Positions 9,178-18,312 of a stretch of 64,000 nucleotides of DNA are shown in pieces. The notes under the pieces were generated by a model. It saw nothing but the letters and a program-made list of their open reading frames with translations. It searched no databases and was not told the origin of the DNA. Source of the stretch: JBCCGG01 sp039029395 (GTDB lineage Bacteria > Pseudomonadota > Alphaproteobacteria > Kiloniellales > JAKSDN01); assembly GCA_039029395.1 (NCBI GenBank), contig JBCCGG010000010.1:62001-126000 (forward strand), read 5' to 3'. Position 1 is the first letter of the stretch. Every line of letters starts with the position of its first letter. The position numbers and the translations under genes were made by a program.

Positions 9178-10134
9178 TCATCCTATCCCCAGGCGCGCGG
9201 CGATGTGCTGCGCCGTCATGAGATCCAAGTGCGCGCCGCCGCCGTTCTTCATCAGCGTGATGTCCTGGTCGGCTGTCCGGCCAACGACCTTGCTTTGGCA
9301 GAGCTCGAAGAGATTGCCCAGCACATCCGCCTCGGTGATCGCACCGCTCGCCAGGGGCGCCATGAGGTCGCCGCATTCCTCGACCGTGAAACGCCGGGTA
9401 TCGACGAAAAGACGAGCCCGTTTACAGACCCCATCGTCGACCTCGCGCATTTCCGGCATGAAGCCGCCGACCAAGTCGATGTGCTGGCCGGGTCTCAGCC
9501 AATCCCCTTCGATCAGGGGCGCGCGCGACCCGGTCGCGCAGGAGATCACGTCGGCCTCTCGCACCGCTGCCTCCAGGTCGTCGGTCTGGGCGATCTCGAC
9601 GCCGTCCAGCATCAAGCTTTCGGCCAGCGCTGAGGCCTTGGCCGCGGTCCGATTCCAGATCCGGACCTTCACGAGGCTCGGGCGCACCGCTTTGTGGGCG
9701 CGGATCAAGGCATCGGCCATCACACCGGCACCGACCATGAGCAGAGATTCCGGTTCGGACGGCGCCAGCAGCTTGACGCCGAGCGCGGAATCGGCCGCGG
9801 TTTTCCAAGGCGTCAGCGCCGTGCCGTCCAGGATCGCAACCGGCCGCCCGCAGGTGCCTTCGAAGAGCACGTAAAGCGCCTGTACGGTCGGCAGGCCTTC
9901 GGGCCGCGCTTCGTTGCCCGGAAAGGAGGTCACCAGCTTGATGCCTAAGTGCCGGCCCGGATCCCAGGCGGGCAAACTGAGAAAGTGGTTCGGTCCTGGC
10001 TCGGCGACCTGCTCCTGCACAATGCGACCGACCTCGGCGATGGGCGTTTTGTGGGCCTCCTCGAGTGCCTCCACCAGGCTGGCGAAATCGAGCAGCTCGT
10101 CCATTTCGGCCTGGCCGACGAAACGCAGGCCCAT
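9178..10134 (-). CDS. Ornithine cyclodeaminase / mu-crystallin family protein
   Basis: This is a 318-residue NAD(P)-dependent family member. It has the N-terminal segment common to the family (EMDELLDFASLVEALEEA), the Rossmann motif LLMVGAGVMA, and downstream conserved segments ADVISCATGS and VGGFMPEMREVD. Family members include ornithine cyclodeaminase, alanine dehydrogenase and pyrroline-2-carboxylate reductase. The last would fit beside a DapA-family deaminase and a StcD-like demethylase, but the sequence alone does not decide. ATG at 10134 gives a natural N-terminus (MGLRFVG); a TTG at 10152 with a G-rich stretch upstream is an alternative. It lies 114 bp upstream of the MOSC gene on the same strand and may share its transcript. 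Confidence 0.87.
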   Translation of the reverse strand: MGLRFVGQAEMDELLDFASLVEALEEAHKTPIAEVGRIVQEQVAEPGPNHFLSLPAWDPGRHLGIKLVTSFPGNEARPEGLPTVQALYVLFEGTCGRPVAILDGTALTPWKTAADSALGVKLLAPSEPESLLMVGAGVMADALIRAHKAVRPSLVKVRIWNRTAAKASALAESLMLDGVEIAQTDDLEAAVREADVISCATGSRAPLIEGDWLRPGQHIDLVGGFMPEMREVDDGVCKRARLFVDTRRFTVEECGDLMAPLASGAITEADVLGNLFELCQSKVVGRTADQDITLMKNGGGAHLDLMTAQHIAARLGIG

Positions 10135-10285
10135 AAAGCTGTCATCGGTCAAGGGTGATCCCCCGCTGTTAGTGTGCTGACAGTTTAACGCAGCCAATCT
10201 CTAGCTGGAAGAAGAGGGGGCGAACGAGGTCTTTAGCCTGAGTCAGGCAGTAGAATGAGAACAAAATTTCACACATTCCTTCCGC

Positions 10286-11392
10286 CTAATAGTGCTTTGC
10301 TCCCCCAAGTGCATTGAATGCCACGAGTACTTGGTTTAGAGCTGCCTTATCTCCTGCCGAAATCACCTTGTCACTATGATACTGGTCGCCACGAAATCTA
10401 ATCGTTGCTTCTTTGGAATCAATTATATCGCGAATCATTTGTAAATGTGTCGAACTTGGAGAAAGATCAATCCACTCCCAGATATCCCCGGACCCGTGAT
10501 CCCTTTCAAACTCACCCCAAAACGGCTGGTACTTTCTACCGTCGACAAAAATGTCGGCGTCTCTTACGAACAACCAATCACCCGCGGTGTACTGGAGTCG
10601 AAGTCTCAACCAAGGGGGGCCATCCTTCCTCTTTCCAAAATACAGGAACATCGCAGATCTAGAGCTTGTGTAGCGTGGTGACCTTTTGTCGTAGTACCAA
10701 GTAATCTTCTCAAGTTTATCTTCCTTTTTTCTCATTGAGGCAGTCGCCTTCGCTAATTGGCGTTTCTTGACGGCGATCTGTTCTGCTTTTCTTGCTTCTT
10801 GTTGTTGCTTTAGGAGCTTAGCGTATCTTTGGTGCTTCTCTTGAAAAGTGGTGTTATCTGGTTCCACCAAGGCAAGAACTCGGTACAAATCTTTGTTCAA
10901 TCTTAACTCTGATGCAGGAATGGGTCTGACGGCATCATACAACTTGGATGATACTCGGCTGCGTGACTCCGACAATGCCTCTGCCGGGTACGCTCGGAAT
11001 ACTCGTTCGATGTCTTTCGACGCGCTTTCTACTTCCCCAGCGTCTAGAAGATTCATCGCTTTGTCGATCTGGGATGACGCTGCACCCATTTGCGCGGTAA
11101 GCAGAAGCTTCGATCCTTCAATCCCAAGGTCATCTTGGGCTTGTAATGCCAGGCTTATTGCTTTTTGGAACTGACCGCTATCAATCAGTTTCTGTATTGA
11201 TTCAGCTTGACTCTCATCTTTTGCATCTACGAGTTCATTCTCGGTAGGGTCTCCAAAATCCGTATTGAGATTGGAAGACTTTTCAACCAGCACATTTTCG
11301 GCCGTTGATTGATTGAAGTACCAAACGGTACTGACGCATGCGATAAACGCACCCAGTACAAATGAAGGAAGATGAAAGCTCATGACGTTCAC
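10286..11392 (-). CDS. Unknown protein, single N-terminal membrane anchor, AT-rich gene
   Basis: I do not recognise this 368-residue protein. One hydrophobic segment near residues 9-27 should anchor it in the inner membrane or act as a signal. The middle (about 55-205) is helical and rich in Ala, Gln, Lys and Glu, like tandem helical repeats. A lysine-rich stretch at about 205-225 leads to a C-terminal beta-type domain with aromatic motifs (WYYDKRSPRYTSSRS, WLRLRLQYTAGDWLFV). The start is GTG at 11392 or ATG at 11383. The gene and its flanks (about 10200-11540) are far richer in A+T than all neighbours, and codon use follows, so recent transfer is likely. It has no operon partner. Confidence 0.75.
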   Translation of the reverse strand: MNVMSFHLPSFVLGAFIACVSTVWYFNQSTAENVLVEKSSNLNTDFGDPTENELVDAKDESQAESIQKLIDSGQFQKAISLALQAQDDLGIEGSKLLLTAQMGAASSQIDKAMNLLDAGEVESASKDIERVFRAYPAEALSESRSRVSSKLYDAVRPIPASELRLNKDLYRVLALVEPDNTTFQEKHQRYAKLLKQQQEARKAEQIAVKKRQLAKATASMRKKEDKLEKITWYYDKRSPRYTSSRSAMFLYFGKRKDGPPWLRLRLQYTAGDWLFVRDADIFVDGRKYQPFWGEFERDHGSGDIWEWIDLSPSSTHLQMIRDIIDSKEATIRFRGDQYHSDKVISAGDKAALNQVLVAFNALGGAKHY

Positions 11393-11628
11393 TTACCTGA
11401 CCGAAGATAACTCGTGAAATACAATCGGTAGTGCTCCACATGCTAGGTAGTTTAGTGGGAGAGAATACTCTGTATAAATTAGCAAATTTCTCTTTAGGTT
11501 GCTAGAGTTTTTGGAATCACTACCTTTTCATCACCTATGTCAGTGGCGTGACAGCTTAGCGCTCTCCTGAGACCGCTGCCAGGCCGCCTCGGCCGTATTC
11601 CCTGTTGCGCGCGAACCGAAAGCCGGGC

Positions 11629-12825
11629 ATGACCGAGGCCATGACGGCCGATGCCACCGACCGTGCCGGGCCGGGCACCCGATCGATCTTCGTCTGGTTC
11701 TCGCTCGGCCACTGGGCCAACGACAGCGCGCCGGGCGCAGTGTGGATCATCGCGCCGGCGATCGCGCTCGCGCTCGATCTCACACCGGGCGAGCTTGGCC
11801 TGCTGATCGCGATTCACTTCGTCGGCGCGGCGCTTGCCTATTTTCCGGCCGGCGTGCTGGCCGACCGGGTCGCCAACCAGGGCCGGCTACTGCACCTGAC
11901 CTTCCTGTGGGTCGCCGTCGGCTATGCGCTCGGGGCCCACGCGCCGGGCTTCTGGACCATCGCTATCATGCTCGCGGTGGCCGGCCTGGGCGACGCCGCC
12001 TGGCATCCCATCGCGACCGGCGTGCTGGTGCGTTTGCGGCCGCACCGCCGGGCCGAGGCGCTCGGCATCCACGCCTTCGGCGGAACCCTGGCCGAGGTCA
12101 CGGCGCCGCTTGCCATGGGGTTCCTGCTCAGCGTTTTCGACTGGCGCACGGCGCTGCTTCTGGCCTGCGTCCCGGCGGCGCTCATGTTCTTCGCCTTCTG
12201 GCCGGTCGCGCGACGTCTGCCTCGGGCCGTAGGCGCGCGCGTTTCGGGCCGGGACCTGCTCGAGCTGCTCGCCCATTGGCGGCGCCCTCGTGGGCTTGGC
12301 ATCGTCTCGATGATCTCGCTCTACAACATGGCCAACCTGGCGATCCTTGCCATGATGCCGCTCTATCTCCAGCGGGCCCACGGCTTTACGCCCCTGGAGA
12401 TCGGCATCGCCTTCTCTGCCATGATCCTGGCCGGCGCTCTTGCCCAGCCCCTGGTCGGGCGGATCTCGGATCAGCTTGGGCGCCGGCCGGTGATCCTCTA
12501 TGGCAATCTGATCGGCGCCGCGGCCGCGCTCTTGGTCTGGCAACTGGGCGACGACACGGTGATCGCGCTGGCCGGGCTCGCGCTTACGGTCTTGACCTTG
12601 ACCTCGATCCGCTCGGCATTTCTGGCGACCGCGGTCGACTATTCGACGAAGCGCGCAGGCACGACGCTCGGCCTCGCCTTCAGCCTGCTCGATGGGGTCG
12701 GCGCGTTGGGTGCCTGGCTGGCCGGGCTAGCCGCCAACGTGGCGCTCAGCCATGCCTTCCTCTTAGCCGGTGCGCTGGCGCTGCTCTCGGCCGTCTTTGC
12801 CTCGCGCCTGAGGCTTACTCACTGA
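11629..12825 (+). CDS. MFS transporter
   Basis: This is a 12-helix major facilitator protein of about 398 residues. It contains the loop 2-3 type motif PAGVLADRVANQGR after the second helix, a central hydrophilic loop (LPRAVGARVSGRDL), and a repeat of the motif in the second half (VGRISDQLGRRPV). The overall look (FGGTLAEVTAPLAMG) is close to fosmidomycin-resistance-type and other small-molecule exporters; the substrate is unknown. Two ATGs four codons apart (11629 and 11641) are possible starts; neither has a strong ribosome site. The gene runs toward the DUF3179 gene and their 3' ends overlap by 7 bp. It follows the AT-rich region but has ordinary high GC itself. Confidence 0.88.
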   Translation: MTEAMTADATDRAGPGTRSIFVWFSLGHWANDSAPGAVWIIAPAIALALDLTPGELGLLIAIHFVGAALAYFPAGVLADRVANQGRLLHLTFLWVAVGYALGAHAPGFWTIAIMLAVAGLGDAAWHPIATGVLVRLRPHRRAEALGIHAFGGTLAEVTAPLAMGFLLSVFDWRTALLLACVPAALMFFAFWPVARRLPRAVGARVSGRDLLELLAHWRRPRGLGIVSMISLYNMANLAILAMMPLYLQRAHGFTPLEIGIAFSAMILAGALAQPLVGRISDQLGRRPVILYGNLIGAAAALLVWQLGDDTVIALAGLALTVLTLTSIRSAFLATAVDYSTKRAGTTLGLAFSLLDGVGALGAWLAGLAANVALSHAFLLAGALALLSAVFASRLRLTH

Positions 12826-14210
12826 GTGTAGACCGGCGCCTCTGGCTTGTAGCCGGACCAGGCGAACCAATAGGCGATGTGGCCGGGCAGGCGCTCCAGG
12901 CGCTGACCGTCCTCGGCGACCAAGGCGTCTTCCTCGATCGCCCAGGTCTTGCCGCCACCGGTCAGGCTGCCGTCACCGGCGGCGGCAAAATCCCGGCCGC
13001 CGGCCCGATAGGCGCGCACCGTGCGGCTCTCCGGCTCTCCAATCAGCACTACGTCGAGGGTGCCGACCCGGTCGTTGAGCACCGCTTCGCTCTCGAAGGC
13101 CGAAAGCGGCCAGGCCTTCTCGTGATCGCCGTCGAGCAGGGCGAAGACGTACTCCTTGGGCGCGTGACTGTCATCGGTGACCGCGACCGGAAACATCAAC
13201 CGATCGCTGGCGAAGTAGTCGCCGTAGGGCCGGCCCGGCTGGTAGTCCCGCTGGTAGCCGGTGTCGAGCGACAGCACCTTGGTGTCAGGATGGCGCTTCA
13301 GCCACTTGCCCCAGGTGGTGATCGCGACCGGCCGTACCTTGAGCTCGATGCCGGAGCCGGTCAGGGGCCCGACCACTGGGCGGCCGGTGAACTGATTCCA
13401 GAGGGAGTGGGTCGCTTGGTCGTACATCAGCTTGTTGGAGCGGTACAAGAAGCCCGAGGAGCCGAAGACTAGCGGCGCCGAGCCGGGCTCGAGCTGGGTT
13501 TCGAAGAGGATGCCGGAAGCGCAAAGCGTGCAGTAGGCGAGTGCCAGTGGCACGCCGCCGATCACGTCGTTGAACATCTCGTGCCAATCCATCACGCGCA
13601 GGGGATAAGCGCGGGCGTCGCCGTTGATCTCGATGCCGAAAACCAGTTCGTCGTCGGTGATGTAATCGGCCTCGCCCGGTGTGATGTGAGTTGGGTTCAC
13701 CAGTGCCGGGATGCCGTCTTTCGGTACACCGCCCCAAGTGATTTCCTCCAAGCGTATCTCGTGGGCCACGCCGCGATCGAGGAAGATTCGAAAGTTGGGA
13801 TCGATGCGCGCCATGAGATCGGCCTTGAAGCCGTCGAAACCCTCGAACGGCTCGACCTCCGGGTGGAGCTGCTGCCAGCGCATCCAGGCATGCCAATCGC
13901 TGCCCAAGGACTCGCCGGTCAGGTTGTCCAGCACGTGGCCGATTTCCGGGCTGTTGGGGCCGAAGAAGCGCAGGGCCTGGATCAGCGCCGGCACCATATC
14001 GAGCGAGCCCCGGTCGCGGATCTTGAGCAAGGCGCGCTTGTGTTGTTCAGGATTGCGCACGAAGAGCGAGAGCGCCAAGGCCTCGGCGTCGCTCTGCTGG
14101 ATCGCCTGGGCTTGGCTCTGGCTATGGAGCGCGGGCAGGGGGCTGGCGAGCAGGGCGAGGGCGCCCAGAGCGCCGAGAAGGACGGTGCGTCGTGCCATGG
14201 GTAGGGTCAT
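12819..14210 (-). CDS. DUF3179 domain protein, exported
   Basis: This 463-residue protein has a Sec signal peptide (RRTVLLGALGALALLASPL, cleavage near residue 27-35). The DUF3179 body carries EINGDARAYPLRVMDWHEM, LAYCTLCASGILFE and GSSGFLYRSNKLMYDQAT, which are the family's signature blocks, and the CTLC pair could bind metal or form a disulfide. The function of DUF3179 is not established. A helical N-terminal part (about 40-130) precedes the domain. The 3' end overlaps the convergent MFS gene, so the two transcripts must meet here. The start at ATG 14210 is supported by the signal peptide position. Confidence 0.88.
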   Translation of the reverse strand: MTLPMARRTVLLGALGALALLASPLPALHSQSQAQAIQQSDAEALALSLFVRNPEQHKRALLKIRDRGSLDMVPALIQALRFFGPNSPEIGHVLDNLTGESLGSDWHAWMRWQQLHPEVEPFEGFDGFKADLMARIDPNFRIFLDRGVAHEIRLEEITWGGVPKDGIPALVNPTHITPGEADYITDDELVFGIEINGDARAYPLRVMDWHEMFNDVIGGVPLALAYCTLCASGILFETQLEPGSAPLVFGSSGFLYRSNKLMYDQATHSLWNQFTGRPVVGPLTGSGIELKVRPVAITTWGKWLKRHPDTKVLSLDTGYQRDYQPGRPYGDYFASDRLMFPVAVTDDSHAPKEYVFALLDGDHEKAWPLSAFESEAVLNDRVGTLDVVLIGEPESRTVRAYRAGGRDFAAAGDGSLTGGGKTWAIEEDALVAEDGQRLERLPGHIAYWFAWSGYKPEAPVYTQ

Positions 14211-14306
14211 CCTGGCGTAACCGAAAGGAAGAGGTCTCCCAAAAAGGTACGAAGCGCTTTCGCGGCGGCCAAAGCACGACCCGTCACAAGGCCGTGAGTC
14301 GGTGCC

Positions 14307-16862
14307 TCACTCCTCCTTGTTCTGCAGGTTGATCGCCTGGCGGTCCTTGGCGATCTTCTCGATCACCTCCTTGATCCAAGGCTTGGCCTTCAGGAGTTTC
14401 TGAAAGTCGCGCTTGGAGAGGCCGAGCAGGTGGCAATAGGTCAGCGCTCGGACGTTGGCCGAGCGCGGCTTGCCGGACAAGAGCGCCATTTCGCCGACAA
14501 ACTCTCCGGCCCCCAGCTCGACGGCGCCTTGAGGCAGGCCGACCTCGACCGTGCCGGCGGCGATGAAGTACATGGCCGAGCCCTTGTCGCCCTTGCGCAG
14601 AATGCGCTGGCCCGGTACCGCCAGGCGTGGCCGCAGCAAGCGCACTACGTCCAGCAGGTCCTCGTGCTTAAGCCCGTGGAACACCCGAACCCGGGAAACC
14701 ATGTCAACCAAGCCGGTGCCCAGATCGAGCGTCGGGCGCTCCTCGACCTTGGCGCGGCGCGATGCGATGTCCCGCTCGAGCTCCCGGTAGACCTCGCGCG
14801 AGATCAGGGATTCTGCTAATGCGTGCTGGTAGGAACCGTGCTCCAGCCGCAGCGCGGCGCGCACCAGGTACTGATAGCGCAGCTCCTTGGTGAAGTTGGG
14901 ATACTGCAGGTCGGTCGCCGCCAGGGCGTCGTCCAGGGAGGTCAGTCGCCGGTTCAGAATGCCGTCCAAAACGGCGCTGGTCTTGGGCCCCAGAAGCGGG
15001 CGGATCGAGCGCTTGTTGAAGCGCACCAGGTCGCGCACCACCAGCTGGGTGATCAGCAAGCGCTCGAAACGGTCGGCGATCCAGGTCGAAAGCGGCCCGC
15101 CCCAGCCGATGTGCCGGTAGAGCCTGAGGGAGACCCGCGCGCGCATGGTCAGGTTGATCTGCTGGTTGGTCAGGGTCTCATAGCCCTTTGCGCCGTCCAC
15201 CTTGACCCGGTCGATCAAGCCGTCGACCAGGGTGATCAGTTTGGCGACCCGGTTGCGCGAGATCGTGCCGTCCTGGAAGTGCTCCAGATAAATCTCCTTC
15301 TCCCGGTTCGTAAGCGCGACCAGGCCGACCGCGACGCCGGCCGCCTCGGACATTTGCGCCGCCGCCGGCTTGCCGGGCGGTTCGCTACCGTCGCCCTCCG
15401 TCTCGGCCGCCTGGACCTCTTGCTCCAGTGCCTCGCCGGACTTGATCAGCTCCTCATAAAGCGGCTCGGCCAGCTCCGGGTCGAAGCCGTAGTCCCGGGT
15501 GACCTCTTCGATGTCGTTGCGCACCTGAGCTTTGGAGAGCGCGATCACCCCGTCGCGCAAAGCCAGCTCATTGGGATTGAGCTGGTCGAGGCGCAAAAGG
15601 CGCAGCAAGGGCTTGAGGGTTGGCGCTTGAACGAAGAGGGTAAAGAGCACATAGGCGGTTGCTAGCACCGAGACAAAGTGACGGTCCTCCTCGGGGATCA
15701 TGTTGTGCTGGCTGACCGACACCGCGAGGGTCAGGGTGATCGCGCCGCGCAGGCCGCCCCACAGCAAGACCAGCTTGTAGCGGCCGCCGATCGGCGCCGT
15801 GACCCGTAGCGTGCTCAGCACCGGCAAAAGCGCGTAGAGCACGAAGGCCCGGCCAGCAAAGGCGGCCAGCACCAGGACGGCCAAAAACAGCAGATCGTCG
15901 AGCCCGGCGCTCGGCAGGATGCGCGTCGCCAGCATGGCGGCCAGCACGAAGATCAGGGAGTTGGCCCAGAAGTCGAGCTGGTACCAGGTCTGAAGCAGCT
16001 TCTCCCAGGTGCCCGGCGAGAGCCGGCTGCGGCCCTCGACCGCGAAGGTCATGGCCGCGACCACGACCGCCACCACGCCCGAGACGTCGACCAGGACGTC
16101 GCCCATAATGTAGGTGACGTAGGCCAGGGCGACCGAGACCGTGATCTCCGCCAGGGGCAGGTTGAAGAGGTGGCGCAGAAGGCTCGAGGTGATCTGCGCC
16201 GCGATGAAGCCGACCGCAATGCCGCCAATAAAATCCCTGGTCAGGGTGATCATGACGTTGCCGACGTTCCAGTCGGGCCGGTCGACCACGGCGTCGATCA
16301 GAATCGCGAAGAGCGCGATGGCGGCCGCGTCGTTGAGCGTGCTCTCGCCCGAGACCAGGGCGGTCAGGCGCCGGGGCGCGCCCAGATCCCGGAAGATTGC
16401 GATCACCGCGGCCGGATCGGTGGTCGCGATCACGGCGCCGAGCAGCATACAGGTGAACAAACCGACCTGGCCGACGTAGCCGCTCACGAAGAACAGCGCC
16501 CAGCCGGCCGCAGCCGTGGTAACGAAGACCGCGACAATGGCCAGCAGCAGCACCGCGGCCATCTCGTTCATCACCAGGCGAACGTCGATCGTCAGACCCG
16601 CGGTGAACAGCAGCGGCGGTAAGAACAGCACCAGGATCAGGTCGGCGTCGAGTTTGAGGTCGAGCAGCCCGTGCACCACCTCGCCGGCGAAGCCGATGTC
16701 CGGGATCTCGCCGATGCCGTAGCTGCCGAGGCCCAGTGCCGTGCCAAGCACCGCAAGCAGGATCGTTGCCGGCACCGAGATCCGGTCCGCCAAGGGCATC
16801 ATGAAGCTGACTGCGAGCAGCAGCACCATGATGATCAGGACGAAGAGGACCGGTTCGGACAT
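14307..16862 (-). CDS. CPA1-type Na+/H+ antiporter with C-terminal cyclic-nucleotide-binding domain
   Basis: Residues 1-420 form about 12 membrane helices of the monovalent cation:proton antiporter-1 family, with the ion-site region ATTDPAAVIAIFRDLG and GESTLNDAAAIALF. A long helical cytoplasmic region (430-710) follows. The C-terminus (about 725-840) is a Crp/cNMP-binding fold with RILRKGDKGSAMYFIAAG and GEFVGEMALLSGKPRSA, the second matching the phosphate-binding cassette. At 851 residues it resembles known antiporters gated or modulated by cAMP/cGMP. Gating is an inference. It is transcribed alone and lies 96 bp upstream of the DUF3179 gene on the same strand. Confidence 0.92.
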   Translation of the reverse strand: MSEPVLFVLIIMVLLLAVSFMMPLADRISVPATILLAVLGTALGLGSYGIGEIPDIGFAGEVVHGLLDLKLDADLILVLFLPPLLFTAGLTIDVRLVMNEMAAVLLLAIVAVFVTTAAAGWALFFVSGYVGQVGLFTCMLLGAVIATTDPAAVIAIFRDLGAPRRLTALVSGESTLNDAAAIALFAILIDAVVDRPDWNVGNVMITLTRDFIGGIAVGFIAAQITSSLLRHLFNLPLAEITVSVALAYVTYIMGDVLVDVSGVVAVVVAAMTFAVEGRSRLSPGTWEKLLQTWYQLDFWANSLIFVLAAMLATRILPSAGLDDLLFLAVLVLAAFAGRAFVLYALLPVLSTLRVTAPIGGRYKLVLLWGGLRGAITLTLAVSVSQHNMIPEEDRHFVSVLATAYVLFTLFVQAPTLKPLLRLLRLDQLNPNELALRDGVIALSKAQVRNDIEEVTRDYGFDPELAEPLYEELIKSGEALEQEVQAAETEGDGSEPPGKPAAAQMSEAAGVAVGLVALTNREKEIYLEHFQDGTISRNRVAKLITLVDGLIDRVKVDGAKGYETLTNQQINLTMRARVSLRLYRHIGWGGPLSTWIADRFERLLITQLVVRDLVRFNKRSIRPLLGPKTSAVLDGILNRRLTSLDDALAATDLQYPNFTKELRYQYLVRAALRLEHGSYQHALAESLISREVYRELERDIASRRAKVEERPTLDLGTGLVDMVSRVRVFHGLKHEDLLDVVRLLRPRLAVPGQRILRKGDKGSAMYFIAAGTVEVGLPQGAVELGAGEFVGEMALLSGKPRSANVRALTYCHLLGLSKRDFQKLLKAKPWIKEVIEKIAKDRQAINLQNKEE

Positions 16863-17390
16863 ACGCTTCCTGAATGCTCCCCCTGGTGTCCTACCCCGCA
16901 GCGGCCTTTACGGGCGCGCCGCTTTCGGCCCCACGTCTGATTGTCAGCATTCGTTGATCACAGTAAAGGGAATTCGCCGATGCGCCGAGGAGGGCGCCTG
17001 AACTCTGAAAGTACCACTTGAACTCGGCGCGCGACCGGTACATTAAGAGCCTCTCGCTCTGATTCTCGGATGCCAGCCCGGAGGCAAAGGATCAGAAACG
17101 TCAAGCGAGAGCAGCCCCAAAGCGCGTTAAGGAAGTCTTTGGGGCGAATTGCAAGAAATTTTTCCAATGTCTTTTGGTGAACGCCTGAAATAAAATTACA
17201 AAATAAAACAAAATTCCCACTGTGAAGGGTAAATCTTAATAATTATAAATGAATAAGGTTAATTTATTACCTGTACTTGGCAATTTTTATTTGACTATTT
17301 CGTAACTAGTTTATAAACTCCTAACGAACTTCCCGGGCAGACGCTGTAATCGGATCGCTTCATTAATTGGCGGTTCGGAGGATCGGCGGG
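16863..17390. other. Intergenic region, AT-rich, with a candidate promoter
   Basis: About 530 bp without a convincing gene, between the divergent antiporter and SleB genes. The part from about 17170 to 17335 is very AT-rich. A possible rightward promoter is TTGACT at 17291-17296 and TATAAA at 17312-17317, with a short 15-base spacer. A leftward open frame at 16958-17167 has no family features and is not supported. Confidence 0.5.
17291..17317 (+). promoter_or_regulatory. Candidate sigma-70 promoter for sleB-like gene
   Basis: TTGACT and TATAAA each match the consensus at five of six bases, but the 15-base spacer is shorter than the optimum of 17, so this is only a candidate. It would place transcription start about 65-70 bases upstream of the GTG at 17391. 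Confidence 0.3.
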
Positions 17391-18092
17391 GTGAACCTCC
17401 GTCAGGATGACAGATTGGGGAAAGTGCTCGGGGATATGGCTAGAGACCGTCGGATAGGATCGATCCGGCCCACCTTGCGCCTTTTGGGACTTGGGTTCGC
17501 GATCGCAACGTTTTCACTGGGACAGGGGCTGTTCAACGCCGACATGGCGCGGGCGGAGGAACTGACCTTAGACAAACCGATCACCGCGACCTGGCAGGAG
17601 ATCGCCGGGGCGATTGGGGCAACCCAAAGCGCCAAGCTGCAGAACGCCTACCCATTGCGGGACGGCGCCGCGGCCAGGGTCGACCATGGAGAAGAGCTCC
17701 ATTGTCTCGCCCTCAACATCTACTTCGAGGCGCGCAGCGAGTCCGACGAGGGCCGTCGGGCGGTCGCCCATGTGGTCCTCAATCGGGTCCAGGACCCCAA
17801 ATTTCCCTCGACCATCTGTCAGGTGGTCCAGCAGGGCGGCGAGCAGGTTCGGCACCGCTGTCAGTTCTCTTGGTGGTGTGACGGGCTGAGCGACCGGCCG
17901 GCCAACATCAAAGCCTGGAACGCCGCCCAGGCGCTCGCACGGACCATCTACTGGGGCCACTCACAGGATCCGACCGAGGGCGCCATGTGGTACCACGCGG
18001 ATTACGTCATGCCGAGCTGGGGCGCCCATTTCGAGCGCGGCCCCAAGATCGGCCGGCACATCTTTTACCGCGCCAACGAAGAGCGCTCCTGA
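17391..18092 (+). CDS. SleB-type cell wall hydrolase (Hydrolase_2 family)
   Basis: This is an exported murein hydrolase of about 233 residues. The GTG at 17391 is preceded by GGAGG nine bases upstream. A signal sequence follows (LLGLGFAIATFSLGQGLF, then an Ala-rich cleavage site), and the C-terminal half is the Hydrolase_2 domain. Family features are ALNIYFEARSE with the proposed catalytic glutamate, AHVVLNRVQDPKFPSTIC, CQFSWWCDG and MWYHADYVMPSW. In alphaproteobacteria such proteins are thought to act in wall remodelling rather than spore germination. The open frame extends upstream to a TTG at 17367, which is less likely as a start. Confidence 0.88.
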   Translation: MNLRQDDRLGKVLGDMARDRRIGSIRPTLRLLGLGFAIATFSLGQGLFNADMARAEELTLDKPITATWQEIAGAIGATQSAKLQNAYPLRDGAAARVDHGEELHCLALNIYFEARSESDEGRRAVAHVVLNRVQDPKFPSTICQVVQQGGEQVRHRCQFSWWCDGLSDRPANIKAWNAAQALARTIYWGHSQDPTEGAMWYHADYVMPSWGAHFERGPKIGRHIFYRANEERS

Positions 18093-18129
18093 TGGATGCG
18101 ATCTTGAGCGCAAGGCGCGCGACCGGGTA

Positions 18130-18200
18130 GCCGGGACCTTTCCTGGGAGGCGAGGCGCATGCCCCCGTTTCGAGCGCCTCGCCGGGTCCCGGCTCTTTCC
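18130..18200 (+). terminator. Imperfect hairpin after sleB-like gene
   Basis: The outer arms GCCGGGACC (18130-18138) and GGTCCCGGC (18185-18193) and the inner arms GGCGAGGCGC (18149-18158) and GCGCCTCGCC (18174-18183) pair perfectly. A T/C-rich stretch follows. It lies 38 bp after the sleB-like stop codon, so transcription termination is plausible; the left side has a 10-base bulge and the T-run is interrupted. Confidence 0.5.
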
Positions 18201-18312
18201 TTCTCCATGATATGAGCCCAAGCCGCTGCAGTTTGACGGCGTGGGTGACTGGACAGGGGGTCTCCTAACCACTAAGCGGTCGTCTCTCGGACGCACACGC
18301 AAGGAGGCCTTC

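Noticed and set aside
16958..17167. Leftward 69-codon frame between antiporter and sleB-like genes
   Set aside because: No family, no ribosome site, and its composition is not like coding sequence.
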